Origin: Dasyornis broadbenti
Taxonomy: Eukaryota > Chordata > Aves > Passeriformes > Dasyornithidae
Assembly: GCA_013397935.1 (NCBI GenBank)
Contig: VZRN01004184.1
Span: 2,520,748-2,584,747, forward strand
Direction of reading: 5' to 3'
DNA: 64,000 nt
Shown here: piece after piece, positions 26,801-39,600 of the stretch
How the letters are laid out: each line of letters starts with the position of its first letter
Position numbering within the stretch: the first letter of the stretch is position 1
The notes under the pieces: model-generated
What the model was told of the DNA's origin: nothing
Seen by the model: only the letters and a program-made list of their open reading frames with translations
Databases searched by the model: none
Program-made: the position numbers and the translations under genes

Positions 26801-29800
26801 AAGGAAAACCATGGCAGGGCATAGAAAAGGGAAAGGGACACATAGAGCATCTTGAGGTGAAACTTGCTTCTGCAGAATGAGTGGTTAGATAAGAATTCTT
26901 TAAAAATCTCCTTTCAGATGAAGAAGGCTAAAAAAGCACTGTTTGAATCCGATGATGAAGAAGAAGAGAACTACAAAGTTCCAGAATATAAAACAGTAAT
27001 AAATGTTTCCTCAAAAGATCAGCTCAACATTACATTGTCCAAGCTGGGACTGCAAATGTTGAGTAACTTGGGCACGGTAAGAAAGATTTCTTAACTATGC
27101 AGCATTAGGACAGCTAAATTAATGTTTGCAGAGATCATCTTGGTGAAATCTTGTTCAGTATGTTTATGTTTTGTATCGATTCTTTACTTTCTAGGCTTTT
27201 GCTGAAGCAGCTAGTCAAACTTCAGACATCTTCAAAAAAGACCGAGCACCATTTGTAATAAAAAATTCTTTAGGACTTCCCATCACAGTCTTGCCTAGTG
27301 ATTCCTTTAGTGTCCTTAATGTTGAATTTGGAGAAAAAGTATTTCATTTAGAAGATGGAGAGAATTTAAATATGGAATTTGTCAGAACTAAAAATGAGAG
27401 TGACCAGTTCACAGCAATGACAACACTGAGTAGCAAGAGGTTTTACATTCAGATCTGTAAGTTCCGAAGTTAATACATCTTCTCTTTTTGTAAATATTCA
27501 TCATGCATAATACACTGTCTTATACAGGTCAATAAATATTGGAGGACTACATAACATGAAGCGAGTGTTTCTTTGAATTTTAGATGTGTGACTGTATTTG
27601 AAATTCTGCTTTAGCCTTTACAGCTAAAAGTTATATGTATGATGCTTCTTAATTTTTGCAGCATGGGTTTGCTACTGTGATAATTTATGCAACCTATCTT
27701 TATTGCAGTCAGATATTTGTTTGCATGTATGTGTTATTGCAGAATTCAGCTGCTCAAAATAGTTTTTTGTTTTAGAATTGAGTCCTTCTATATATTTGTT
27801 TATAGAAGTCTAGTCTTAAGGAGGTATGTTTTTAAGAGACGATTGTTTTAAATAATTTTAAGCAAACCAGAGTTTAAAGCTAAAATTAAAGCTTAGCTAT
27901 TTTTAATGGTGTATGAGTTTACAATTTGAATTGATTTATTGTAATAATTGGCAGTTATTGAAACTCGACCATATGATGTACTAGTTGATTTGTTTTTACA
28001 GTATAAAGGCTGTACCTAGTTAATAAGCTATTACGTCTTGTAAACATTTTCTGTGAGGCACTAATTTTATTTGCAGTAGCAAAATCCGCTTCAATATTTG
28101 AGTGGTGGACTCGTTTACTCTTTTTCTTGTGCCAAAAAAAGAATATTTGCAGTTTCCTTAGTAACACTGCAAGATCAGCATATTAAGAGTGCTGATTGCA
28201 CTTTTTCATCCAGTAGGTAGTTTTTTATTATTAGATTGAATGACACAGAAAATTCTATTGAATGCACATTTTTGTCTTTCAGATGTTTCTTTATGCTCCT
28301 TTTGAGTGTTTCATATCTCGTCTTGTAAATTCTAGGTCCACGTAATCATTCTGCTGTGGAAAAGATTCCACTGACAAAAGTGGGTCGATGTATTTACAAA
28401 GTGAGACACGAGGAATCAGGCGTTGAAAGGTCCATTGTCTGCCAAATTGACACTGTTGAAGGAAGCAAGATGATAACTATACGTTCGCCTGTTCAGGTCA
28501 TTATATGTCCATACAATTAAATTTTTAATGAATGAAAATGATCCTTTAGTCTTTAAATAACCATTGAAAAAACATTTTAAAAACTTACCTGAATGGTTGA
28601 TATGACTTTGTTTTGTGTATGATTTTTCAAGAATAAAAAACTTCTTCAAAGTGACAGATGGATTTCATGTGGGTGAAAATCAACCAGATTTGGGATCAGG
28701 ATATTCATTAGTAATATTTGCTAATACTTCCTCTAATTTTAGTCTTGAAATCTTGAAATCTTATTTCCTTTGTATGAAGTGATCAAACTTCTTTTAATCT
28801 TAACTTTGGTTCCACAAGTTATCCTTCGATCAGATTATTTCATTTCTTTCTTCTGGTACCATTGATCTGTTAATTTCAAATTTAATATAATGTCAGTTGA
28901 AAAGTGAGACCTTCGAGTGTATATGTCTTTTGCTTGAATAGCATTTTTATAGACATTATATGGTTTACAGGTGCAGTGATGGTTCAGATGTTAGTGTTCT
29001 ATAGTCATAGTGTTCCTATTACATTTCCTTTTTCTGCTCAAAGTGGTTTATGACTTGATTAATAACCAAATTTACTGTTTGATTCTCTTGTAAATTATTT
29101 TTTTCTAAGACCTAATAATGCTATTAAATTAAGCTGGAAATAAATAAAAAATAATGTTTGCAAGAAAGATAACATGCTCCCAAATGATAATGAACATTAA
29201 TGATTTAACCAAACTTCTGACTTTAATGACTTCTGACTTCTGACTTTATGCTTTGACCATATGGAGTTTTGAAATTTGTATCTACTGTATTTGTGGGAGA
29301 CCATTGTTTGGAAAGTCACCATACAGTTGAGATTTTCTTGTCTTTGGTTTTTCAAAATCTAGTATTTCCCCTTGAAAAGCATTTTGCAGTTAATATATTT
29401 ATTTCATAAATAAAATATAACATTAAACTGCACAGCTAGATCATTTAAAAAGATTTGCTGTTTTAGAGACTGTTCTTCTGAAATACTTAACCTTGAATAG
29501 TAAATGGGTAAGATGAAAAACAAGAATATTCATTCTTGTTTTATTAAGTTCAAAATGCTTTGTCTTTCCAGTTTTTCCTAACGTATGTTGCTGGATTTTT
29601 ATTTTACATAGATAAGGAATCATTTTTCAATCCCATTAAATGTTTTTGAAGAAGGAAGATGTTTAGGAACTGCTTCACCAGCAAATGAGTTCAACATACC
29701 CTTTTCCTCTTACAGGTACTTTATTGTATTTTTCTTTATTGTGGAATATGCTTATACATTTTTGGTTGTTGCATCCATGCAATTACGCTAAAAAAAAAAT

Positions 29801-32800
29801 TGTCTCCCTTTGCTACCTAATACTGAAATAATACTTTGCTGTCCTTGTTGGGTAGGATCTTCTCAGAGTCTGTAGTCTGACTTAAAGAGAATACTATTTA
29901 ATTGTTGAATTGGAAGTATTTTGAAATCCGTTTTTACAAACATGTTAAATTAACTTTAAGAACCTGAGCTCAGGTACTTCTGGAACACAGTGATTGTAAT
30001 CCACATGGTACACTTCTTCTTAGTGGAGTGATGTCTGGTGAATTAGTGCAGGTTCTTTGTTTTTTTCTGAAAATGCTTCTTTTCATTTTTTGATTCTGAA
30101 TTAAAAGACTGAAAGTAATACACTTAAACTCTATCAAAGATGTAAAAAAAGACTTGGCTTATAGTGTAGCTATGCTATTATCCCATTCAAGCTAGTAACA
30201 AAACTGCTGTGAGTTTGCATGTATATTTTAGTTGAACTGTCACCAAGTTGTAGGTGGGTAGGTTTACTTTGATGGATTGTTTTTTATGATTGCAGAGACT
30301 TTTTCCCTTCTGTTTTTGTCCAAACACTCTCCTCATTTTTCTACAACAAAAGTTCTGTATTTTTTTTTCATTACTCAAGTTACATTTTACTGTAGATTCA
30401 TTAATTCGTTGATATTTCTAACCATTTGTATTTCATTAATAATATTTAGTGATGTTCTGATTCATTGCACAGATGAGTTCCACTAGGCAGTCAGGAAACA
30501 TGTCAAAACCAAAAATCTTCAGTCACGAGCAGCCGTATTATATTAAAGTCACTGCTTTATAGAAGTCGTGTGTGTAAGTAATTCATGAACTTGATGCTTT
30601 ATGTGACTGAAAAGAAGGACTCTTTCTGCACATCTGTAATAGGATCAAGTTACTGATACAGACCTTTTGCTTGGAGCAGGAATAGAGCAGCACTTGTAAG
30701 GAAGTTCAGTAGTCTCTTCATAAGAGCTCAAATAATCCTTTCTTTGTAAGGGAAGCATATATAAGTATGGAGCAAAAAATCCCAACTATTACAATAGCAT
30801 GAACTTTTGGGATCCAGTCCATCTATTGATTCCCCCTTTAATCAAGAAAAAGGCAGGCAATGAATTACTGCTAGACATTTTCCTAAATCCAAATAATATA
30901 AGACTGACCTTGTTAAACAGTACTTTCTTGTAGTTGAAAAATTCAGTCTCATGTTAAATGTCTAAAAATGTTTTCATTTACAGATCCGTACTGAGTTTGC
31001 AACCACTAGCCAATGAAAATGGAGTAGGTGGAGAATATGATATGTGTGAAGGAATTACATTTGATGAAATTATGAAAAATGTTGACAGTTTATTACAAAG
31101 GAAATGCCAATCTGTGAGGTCAACTAACCACTCACTTATCATCAATATTGTTCCTGTAAAAGATTCATTGACATCTTCGTTATGTGCAGAAGATGAATGG
31201 GATTTCCCATATGTTGTGCATTTATGGCCTTCTGTTCTTCTCCGCAATCTTCTTCCTTATCAAATAACTTATTCTGTAGAGGTAATTATATAATGCTTGA
31301 ATTTTAGTGATGTTTCCCATTTACAATATGAAAGCTGGTTGAAATGGAGATTAGAAGACAGGGATTCTGTTGGAGTATTTGTGAAGCAAGTTCACAGATG
31401 TTATAAGGGCAAGTCTGTGTTTACAGAAATGAAATATTATCAGAGTATGAAATGTGCTGTTGATAAGCCATGCTTTAGATATATATGCAAAGTAAAACTT
31501 AACACTGTTCAGGTCTGGCCTGGTAAGAGTCAGTTGCTCAAGTACAACTTGATTCCAATTAAATAGTGCAGCTTTTTCTCTGGAGACTGCCTCAAGTGGG
31601 TCATCCTGTGTTAGCGTTTTATGTGCAGTCACTGATTCTGAGTAGTAGCGTGCTTTTAATGAATTCTCACAGGCCTGCCTTTTTGCCAGGTTTTGGCTTG
31701 AACTGCAGCCTAGTGCCAGACTTCAAATTCTTCCCAGATGAAATTAAACAGTTAGGTGCACTTCGACTGTTAATAGACATTCTTTCCAGTGCGAGATAAA
31801 AGACAGTCTTGAGTAAAATACCTAAAATGTGCGGCATAGACATTGATTCCTCAGCACTGTATGTTTCATTCTATGGATCTGGTATAATTGCGTCCCACTC
31901 CTTATTGATGTAGACTTGAAATAATAGAAATACGGTTGGGAGACTGAGATTTTTTTCCGATGGTCTTAATATTTAGTATTTGAACTAAAATAGTAGAATC
32001 TAATAGTAAAACTTTGTCACAAATAAGTAATTGCTAGGACTGGAGACTGTAGCTTGTACCAAGTGTATTAAAGTAACAGGCTGTTCTCTGTATGTCTCTT
32101 ACAAATTCAAATTTAGTGAAGAAAATATTCTGTTGAGGAAATTTGTCATTTAAGCAGATTTATGTGTTTGAATTTGGTGACAGATGGGCTTTTTGATGTT
32201 GATTATTGATGACCATGCATTAGGGTTCTCTTTGCAAAATACTGTTTTAAGGTAGATGTTTAAGAAAGTAACATAATTAAATAAAACAAAAGGTATTTTA
32301 AAACTATGTCTAAATAACTTGTATCTTAATTTTTAAAACTAGCTAAAAATAAAAGTTGATATGAAATTTTTGTGTGATTCATGTAAATGTAATCTTTTTG
32401 GTGTTTGCTTGTTTTTTTAAGGGAAATGGAAACAAATATGACACTCTAGAAGAAGGATGTTCAGCCCAGATTCATAATGCAGTCTTGGACCAAACAAAAC
32501 TAGATTTGCAGTTGCTTAACTATCTTGATCAAAACTGGAGAAGCGAGTACCATATAAAAAGCAATCTGCCAGAAATCAGCTTCACAACATTTCACTGCAT
32601 CACGGAGCTGGATAAGACTGAACTGGATATTGCTGTTCATGTGACCTACACAATTGGGCAGATGATTATAGCAATTCACAGTCCCTACTGGATGGTGAAT
32701 AAAACTGGTCGAATGTTGCAATACAAAGCTGATGGTATTCACCGCAAGCATCCTCCAGATTACAAAAAGCCCCTTCTTTTTTCTTTCCAGCCTAAAAACT

Positions 32801-35800
32801 TCCTCCAAAATAACAAGGTATTGTGTTTGGAAACCTGAGAGCTCTGTACTCATTTATGTTGTTATATGAAAGCATTTTTACACTTTTAAATTTATTTACT
32901 CTATCTTATGCTCTGTAAGCAGCATGGAACCCACAATATCTCTGTTTAAAAACAGTGTTCTAAGTGTGTTGTCAGATATGCTTGAGATAAATTTATATTT
33001 TCAGAGGTATTGTTAAGAAAGAGATCCTCACTTTTTAAGAAAAAGTTCACTGAGAAGTGTTTTCTGAATAAAATAATGTCCTTTTACATTTAAACTGTGT
33101 CAATAAAGGTTCTTATTCCAAATTAGACATAGAAATTGTGAAGCAAGCATAAAGCTGTGGTACTTGAAAAATTAATGCTACTTGAAAAGTGAATGCTTGC
33201 AGTGGTGGTTGGTGGGTTGGTCCTGGGTCCATAGAATGGTAAGGTTAAGTTCACCATTTGAGTTTGCTGAGTTTTTAAATGCTGAATATTACCGGTGGAA
33301 GAATGCTATGAGAGAGATTACAAGAGTTGATTGCATTGGCTTTTCTTTGAAATTTTAATTATGATAAGTTTTTAAAGGATCCTTATGTGAATGCTTTCTC
33401 TGTAATGTCTTACAATGCTTATTCCATGTACATTATAACAAAGCATCATAGAAAATACATTTGTAAAATGATACTGGCAGTTGTTATGTCTTGACTTCCC
33501 AACAGAAACCCCAGTGTTTCCATTTATGTTTATGCATGTTTTATATATAATTTTAAATGTTGTCAGTGACTTGTAAATTGAAAATTAATTCAGGGTGCTT
33601 CTTCACAGGTGCAGCTTAGGGTAACTGACAGTGAACTGTCTGATCAGTTTTCACTGGACACTGTTGGAAGTCATGGTTCTGTGAAATGCAAGAGTCATAA
33701 AAAGGAGTATCAAGTGAGTTAAATTTATCTTTCAAATTCATTATTTTCAGGATATAAATGGGTTAAGAAAAGTGTACTTAAAATAATGTCTTTCTGTTCA
33801 CAGGTTGGTGTCACCATAAACAACAGCAGTTTCAATATTACTAGAATTGTAACCTTCACTCCATTTTTTATGATCTCAAATAGAAGCAAATACACCTTGG
33901 AAGTAGCTGAAGAAGGCAAGGAAAAGTGGATTCCCATTGTTTTGCAACAGGTAAACTTATAACGGAACCTGTTCCAAGTTGTGTCTCTAAGGAAAAAAAA
34001 TTTGGTTTGAACACTCACTGATGGAAAACATGAGCCATATATATAGTGTTCAGTGACAGTAGCTGACTGTATCATGCTTTTTCCATAAACGATCTGTCCT
34101 TTACAATTTCTCAAGTGTTGCATTAGGATATATTGTAAAACTGGTTTACATGGTAATTGAAATTTTTTATTCTGTCATCTTGCATCCTAAACAGTATGAG
34201 AAAAAGACCTCTTCTATATTACATTATCACTGTTTTATCTCTCTGTAGTGGCACTGGAACTTCTGTTCAGTTTAGCAGTGGTATGTGGTAGAGTATTGTA
34301 GGTGACCTGGTATGCATGAAGCCGCTTTGGTATGGGAAGAAATTCCCTCGTGGTTAAGTTCAGATAGATCCAAATTGTTCTTCTCATCTAGTCTCACTTC
34401 TGGTTTTAAGTGCTCAATACATATGTCCTAGAAAGGATCCCTGGCCCTCAGGCCAAGTGGTGTGAAAGTGGGTTTAGGGCTTTTCTCCCTGCTGCAGAGG
34501 TAGAGACTGTTGCAGACTGGGTGTGCAGCTTGGCTGTTTGCATTGCAGTATCACACAATTATGTTGTGTATGTGTGTTGATGCCATCATGCCTTCCTCCT
34601 GGACGTGTAGGAAAAGCAGTGCTTGTTTGGGGTAGTGTTGGAGGTTTCTAAAAGCTGTAAGAGATCTGTAGTGCCTTCTGGGAAGAGTGAAATCTCCCTT
34701 TTGCCCTTCCCTTCCAATGAGTCTTGAAGAGAGCATTACCCAAAACAGAGTTTAGCCTAACAAATAGGGTGGTTGAAGGCCCTGTAAATATGCTTAAGAA
34801 TCCTAGAAGTATAGGATTTTTAACCTTGGAGAAAAGTCTAAGATAATTTCTAAGTCCAACCACTAACCATGTTCGCCACTAAAATAGATCCCCAGATGCC
34901 ACGTCCACAAATTTTTTGAGCACTTCCAGTAACTTGAGCTTCTACCACTTCCCTGGGTAGTCTGTTCTAATGCCAGACTTCCCTTTCAGTGAAGAAATTT
35001 TTCCTGATAGCCAATTTAAATGTCCTCTGGTGCAATCTGAAGCTGTTTCCTTCGGTCCTGCTGCTTGGCGACCAACCCCCACTTTGCTACATCCTCCTTT
35101 CAGGCAGTTGCAGAGAATGATAAGGTGCCCTCTGAGCCTCCTTTTCTCCAGACTAAACAATCCCAGCTCCCTCAGCTGCACCTCCTAGGACTTGCGCTCA
35201 GACCCTTCAGCAGCTCTATTGCCAGACACTCTACAGCACCTGAATGTGTCATCATTGTAAATACTCCAGATGGTTACCAAAAATGCTTGCAAAACTAAGT
35301 TGCAAAAGTTAAAAGAATGTATTCAATCAGATGCTTAACCAGATCTTCTATTACATTTTTGGTACCTTCAGCACATGCTCCTTAGCTGTGCATATTATCT
35401 TTAATGATATAGTCATTAGAGACATGCCATTTGAATAACATTGTTTCAGTTTCTGAAATTGAAATGTTGTTCCATTGTGATTTTTGTTAAGTGTACGTAA
35501 AGATGTTTAGGTCCTTAAATGTTGAAGTCAGTTCAGCTTCCCATGATACTTATCATTATTTTCAAAACAAGTTTCCTTTCTTTTACTCAACAATAGACTA
35601 TTTGACATAAGCCTATGTGTTTGTTCTGCTTCCTAATACTATTGTCTTCCTCTGAACCTAACTTTTAGTTGGTCTTTTTGGGTTCTTTACATGTATGGTT
35701 CCTCATATAGTTCTCTGATAAAGGTCTGAAATGACAACAGGTTCATGTATAGTATTATGGGAAACTGCATATCTGATTTCTTATTTTTAGGAAATATAGT

Positions 35801-36636
35801 GAGATGGTATTATTTCTTGTTTTGTGGTTTATATTTGATACAGCTTTGTTATTAGAATAAGCCAAATTATTTATAGGAACTTCTGAAATTTCTGCAAAAA
35901 CTACTCAAAGGTAATAGTTGAAATACATCCTACATGTATCACCTGTAGGTTTCCCATGTTGGCTATTTTATTCTTATGCCTACAGTATTTTCCAGTTTGT
36001 CCCACAAATGTCAGTGTTTCTTAGTGTTTCATAATTTTATTAATCTTAGTATCCTCTCAGTTACAAAGTATCCAGGGAAGACTTGTGGATCTTAGGATCA
36101 CTCCTAAAAGTTTTTAAACGGTTAGATGTGGCAGTTTACCAAATAGAGCAGTACAGGTCAGCAAAAGAATCTCTATCCCATTCTAAATCCTGTTTTCACA
36201 TTGTGTCAGTATTTTGCCCTGTGATCTCTAAAAATCCATATTGTGACAACTTGCTCTGCCAGGGTTGTTCTTATGTAATTCAGTTGCCTAATCCAATATG
36301 TTTTTCATCTCTTCTAAGTGTCAGTAGTGTCAAGCCTCTATTGGTCTGTCGTTGGTCTATCTCTGTTCTAAATCCAGAACAGAACTTGATTCCAGGAGCA
36401 AGTTTCCATCTTGATCGTGTTGCTGAGATGGGGAGCTCTGCTATTCTGCTAGTCTAGATTGTTTGTTGAACTAATGCCTGTGATTTTTTTGAGTATTTCT
36501 CATATAACTCTCTTACATTAGGTTGATCTTCAAAAAACTAAGGAGCTTGCTGAAATCTTACTGTTTGTTTTGGCTTGCTGCTTTCTCCCTCTATTCTGTT
36601 TTTCGTCAGTTTAAACTAAGCAGAGCCTTTCTTGCT

Positions 36637-36690
<54 letters not shown>

Positions 36691-39600
36691 TTTTTTTTTT
36701 TTTTTTTTTACTTTTTTTTTTTTTTTTTTGTTTGTTTGTTTGGTTGGTTGGTTTTTTTTAATTACACTCTTCTTTCTTAGTGACAGATAATTTGTCTTTC
36801 CAGGGAAAATTGCAATTCTTACGTAGCAGCAATCTCCTCTGGAATATCTTCTGTGTCTGTGAAGTAGTAAATATATCAGAAACCTTAATCACTGTTTTTA
36901 GAAAAATCTATTGTTCTTCAAAGATTGCAATAGAATTTGTTGGACAGTGATTAGTGTGAAGTAGCTTGCTAAGTTCAGTGCTTTGAATTATATATAGTGC
37001 AAGACAATTGAGAAACATATATCCATAGAGAAAGATGACATTGCTGAAGACTGCTCATAAGACCACTGCTAAATATAAATGAAAGATCCCACTGTGGAAG
37101 CAAAATTGTATAAATATAACATCTAGTGAAGCACTTAGCAAGTGTGTAGTAAAAGGCTTGAAAATAATATCATTATGTGACACAATCTGTGGCTAAATTA
37201 TTCTACAAAAGTTAATCTTTCAGTTCTCTGTAGCTGATTCTGTAATGTCTTGTTTAGCCCATCCTTTTTACTTATTTTGATTTGGATTTTAAGCTTCCAT
37301 TTGTTGTTGACTGATTCTCCTTAAATTTCCTCTGGGCTCAGTTAATTCCACGTTGAGACTTACTTGCTGTGTTTTATACTAGTACAACACAATTTAAATT
37401 TCCTTTGTGGCATACATGTTGATGTAAATAACACCTTCAGTCTTACCGTTTAACTATATTTTTTTCCTTTGTCTTCCTGCTTCCTGTGGTGTGAGAAACA
37501 ATGGGAAAGGGAACTTAGTGGCATGGTAAGTTGGTGAACTAGTCTTTCACCACTGAAGAATTAATTCTAGGATTCAGATACAATTTAATATGGACATCTC
37601 ATTTCTTAATCTATGCTAGAGAAAGGTGGTTCTATAATTTTGTATGCTGTATGTCAACAGTTTGAAATACAGGAGAGATGGTCTGTCTAAACAGGCTGGA
37701 TCTTGATAGCTGAGAGTTACTGTTAGTCATAGCTTGTTTTTGTGGCAGAACTCTGTTAATTAGAGACTTTTCCTTAGTTACAATTAAAACATTTGTCTTC
37801 TCTGCTTCCTGGATGTCTCCATTTAGCAATTAAACTATTGAATAGACATTGTCTGTGAGATTTTTAAATCCATAATGGGTATGATTTCAGTTATGAATGT
37901 GAATAGCAGAACATACTCTCTGATTTAGTTTCCTAATGCTCCATACTGTATTTATGTATGTTTTATACCCACATACAGATGTGGGTAGTATAATGTGCTT
38001 TTAAATGTGTATGAAGCACTTTTAAAAGAACTGCTAGTTGCTGATGTCCTGTGTACTCAAGTTATTATGGGGTAGCATTTATGCTGATACTCCTTTTTGT
38101 CATTCCTTGGCACTGTAAGATTGATTTGAGATTTATACTTATTTGGAAAAGGGTCCGCTAATGGAAGAACGGTTTTATTTTGTTTTTTTTTAACAAACTT
38201 GACATTTTCAGTTATTTTATATTCTGGATTTTATGTTAACTTTTTAATTAACTTTATCCATTTTAAATTTACTTCTTTGTGTGAATATAGTGTCTTACAT
38301 TTTCTTTTTAGCTCCTTAGCTCCTCACTTTCTTCACTGTAGTCTGAATTATTTCTTACCTTCCTTTCAGTTACATTGTGTTCAGGTAAGTAATTACTTCT
38401 AGGTTTTTTTAATAGGGTTTCTGATCCAAATCGATAGACTTTTGGATAGAATTTAGTAGATGAATTTTGGGCTAATGTGAATTGCATTTAATGTCTCATT
38501 TGTATTCTCACTTTGAAATTTCTGATTTTTCTTTTCTAGTGCATTCCCTTTTGGCCTGAAAATGATGCCAACAAACTGCTTGTTAGAGTTGAAAATTCTG
38601 ATCTCCCTCCAAAGAAGATAAATTTTGATCAGCAAGAAAATTGTCTTTTACTACATTTGGACAATAAGGTAATGTGTTGCCTTCAGGAGTTAGTTAAAAT
38701 AGTGTAATTCACTGTTTCATTTTCTTTCTCAAAACTGTTTTCCCATGCAATCAAGTATTGCAAAACCTTAGCTGAGGAAAAGATTATGTTTATGCAAACG
38801 TTTTCATGCTCTCCTCTTTGTGTGTGTAGACACAGATATAAGTAGATATTCTGTTTAAGTGGTTCTCTGGGAAGCAGTTCTACAGAAGCTAAAACACAGA
38901 CTGTTTTCCAAGTATTCTTTCTGAGACGTATTTATATTAGTTCTAAAGTAACACTAAGGTGCTCTGAAAAGTAACTTTGACTCCACTAAACTTACTTGTA
39001 TGTTGCAGATAGTCTCATCTAGCAGTAGTTTCTAAGTATGTGAGTGATTTTAGAGTATAATGTTTTTGAGGACGTGGATGTGTATGATTGTATAAGGAAG
39101 ATTACTCTACTACCAACCTAACTTTTCACAGTACAGAATTTCAGCATAGTTTTAATTACTAAGTGAAATACTTGCTACCTAGTATTTAGATCAAGGAAAT
39201 ATTTTGAATATATGGTAAAATGGCTAGTTTTACTATATGGTAGTTTTATCTTATGATGAAAGAATATGGTTTTTGTAATATTTAAATTACATTTGCTTTG
39301 CTGGAAATCCATTGCACTGTTATTTACTTTGTAATTTTTACAACTAATAGCTTGGAGGAATTGCAGTGGATGTTAATCTGACTGAACATTCTACAGTGAT
39401 TACCTTTTCTAATTACCATGATGGTGCAGCTCCATTTCTGTTGATAAACCATACTAAAGAGGAAATTATTGAGTATGGACAAAGGTATGTATGAAGAGGT
39501 TTAGTGTGGATGTTAACATGGAGACCTGTGAACTGTAATTTCATATATTGTAAGCATGCATTCTCTAAAGAACCATATTTTAAAGAAATGGCTGTCTGAT

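Noticed and set aside
33725..34123. A 132-codon minus-strand open frame
   Set aside because: Antisense of VPS13A exon 27 plus intron; no independent similarity.
36523..36780. A frame with a long Phe run
   Set aside because: Produced by the poly-T tract.
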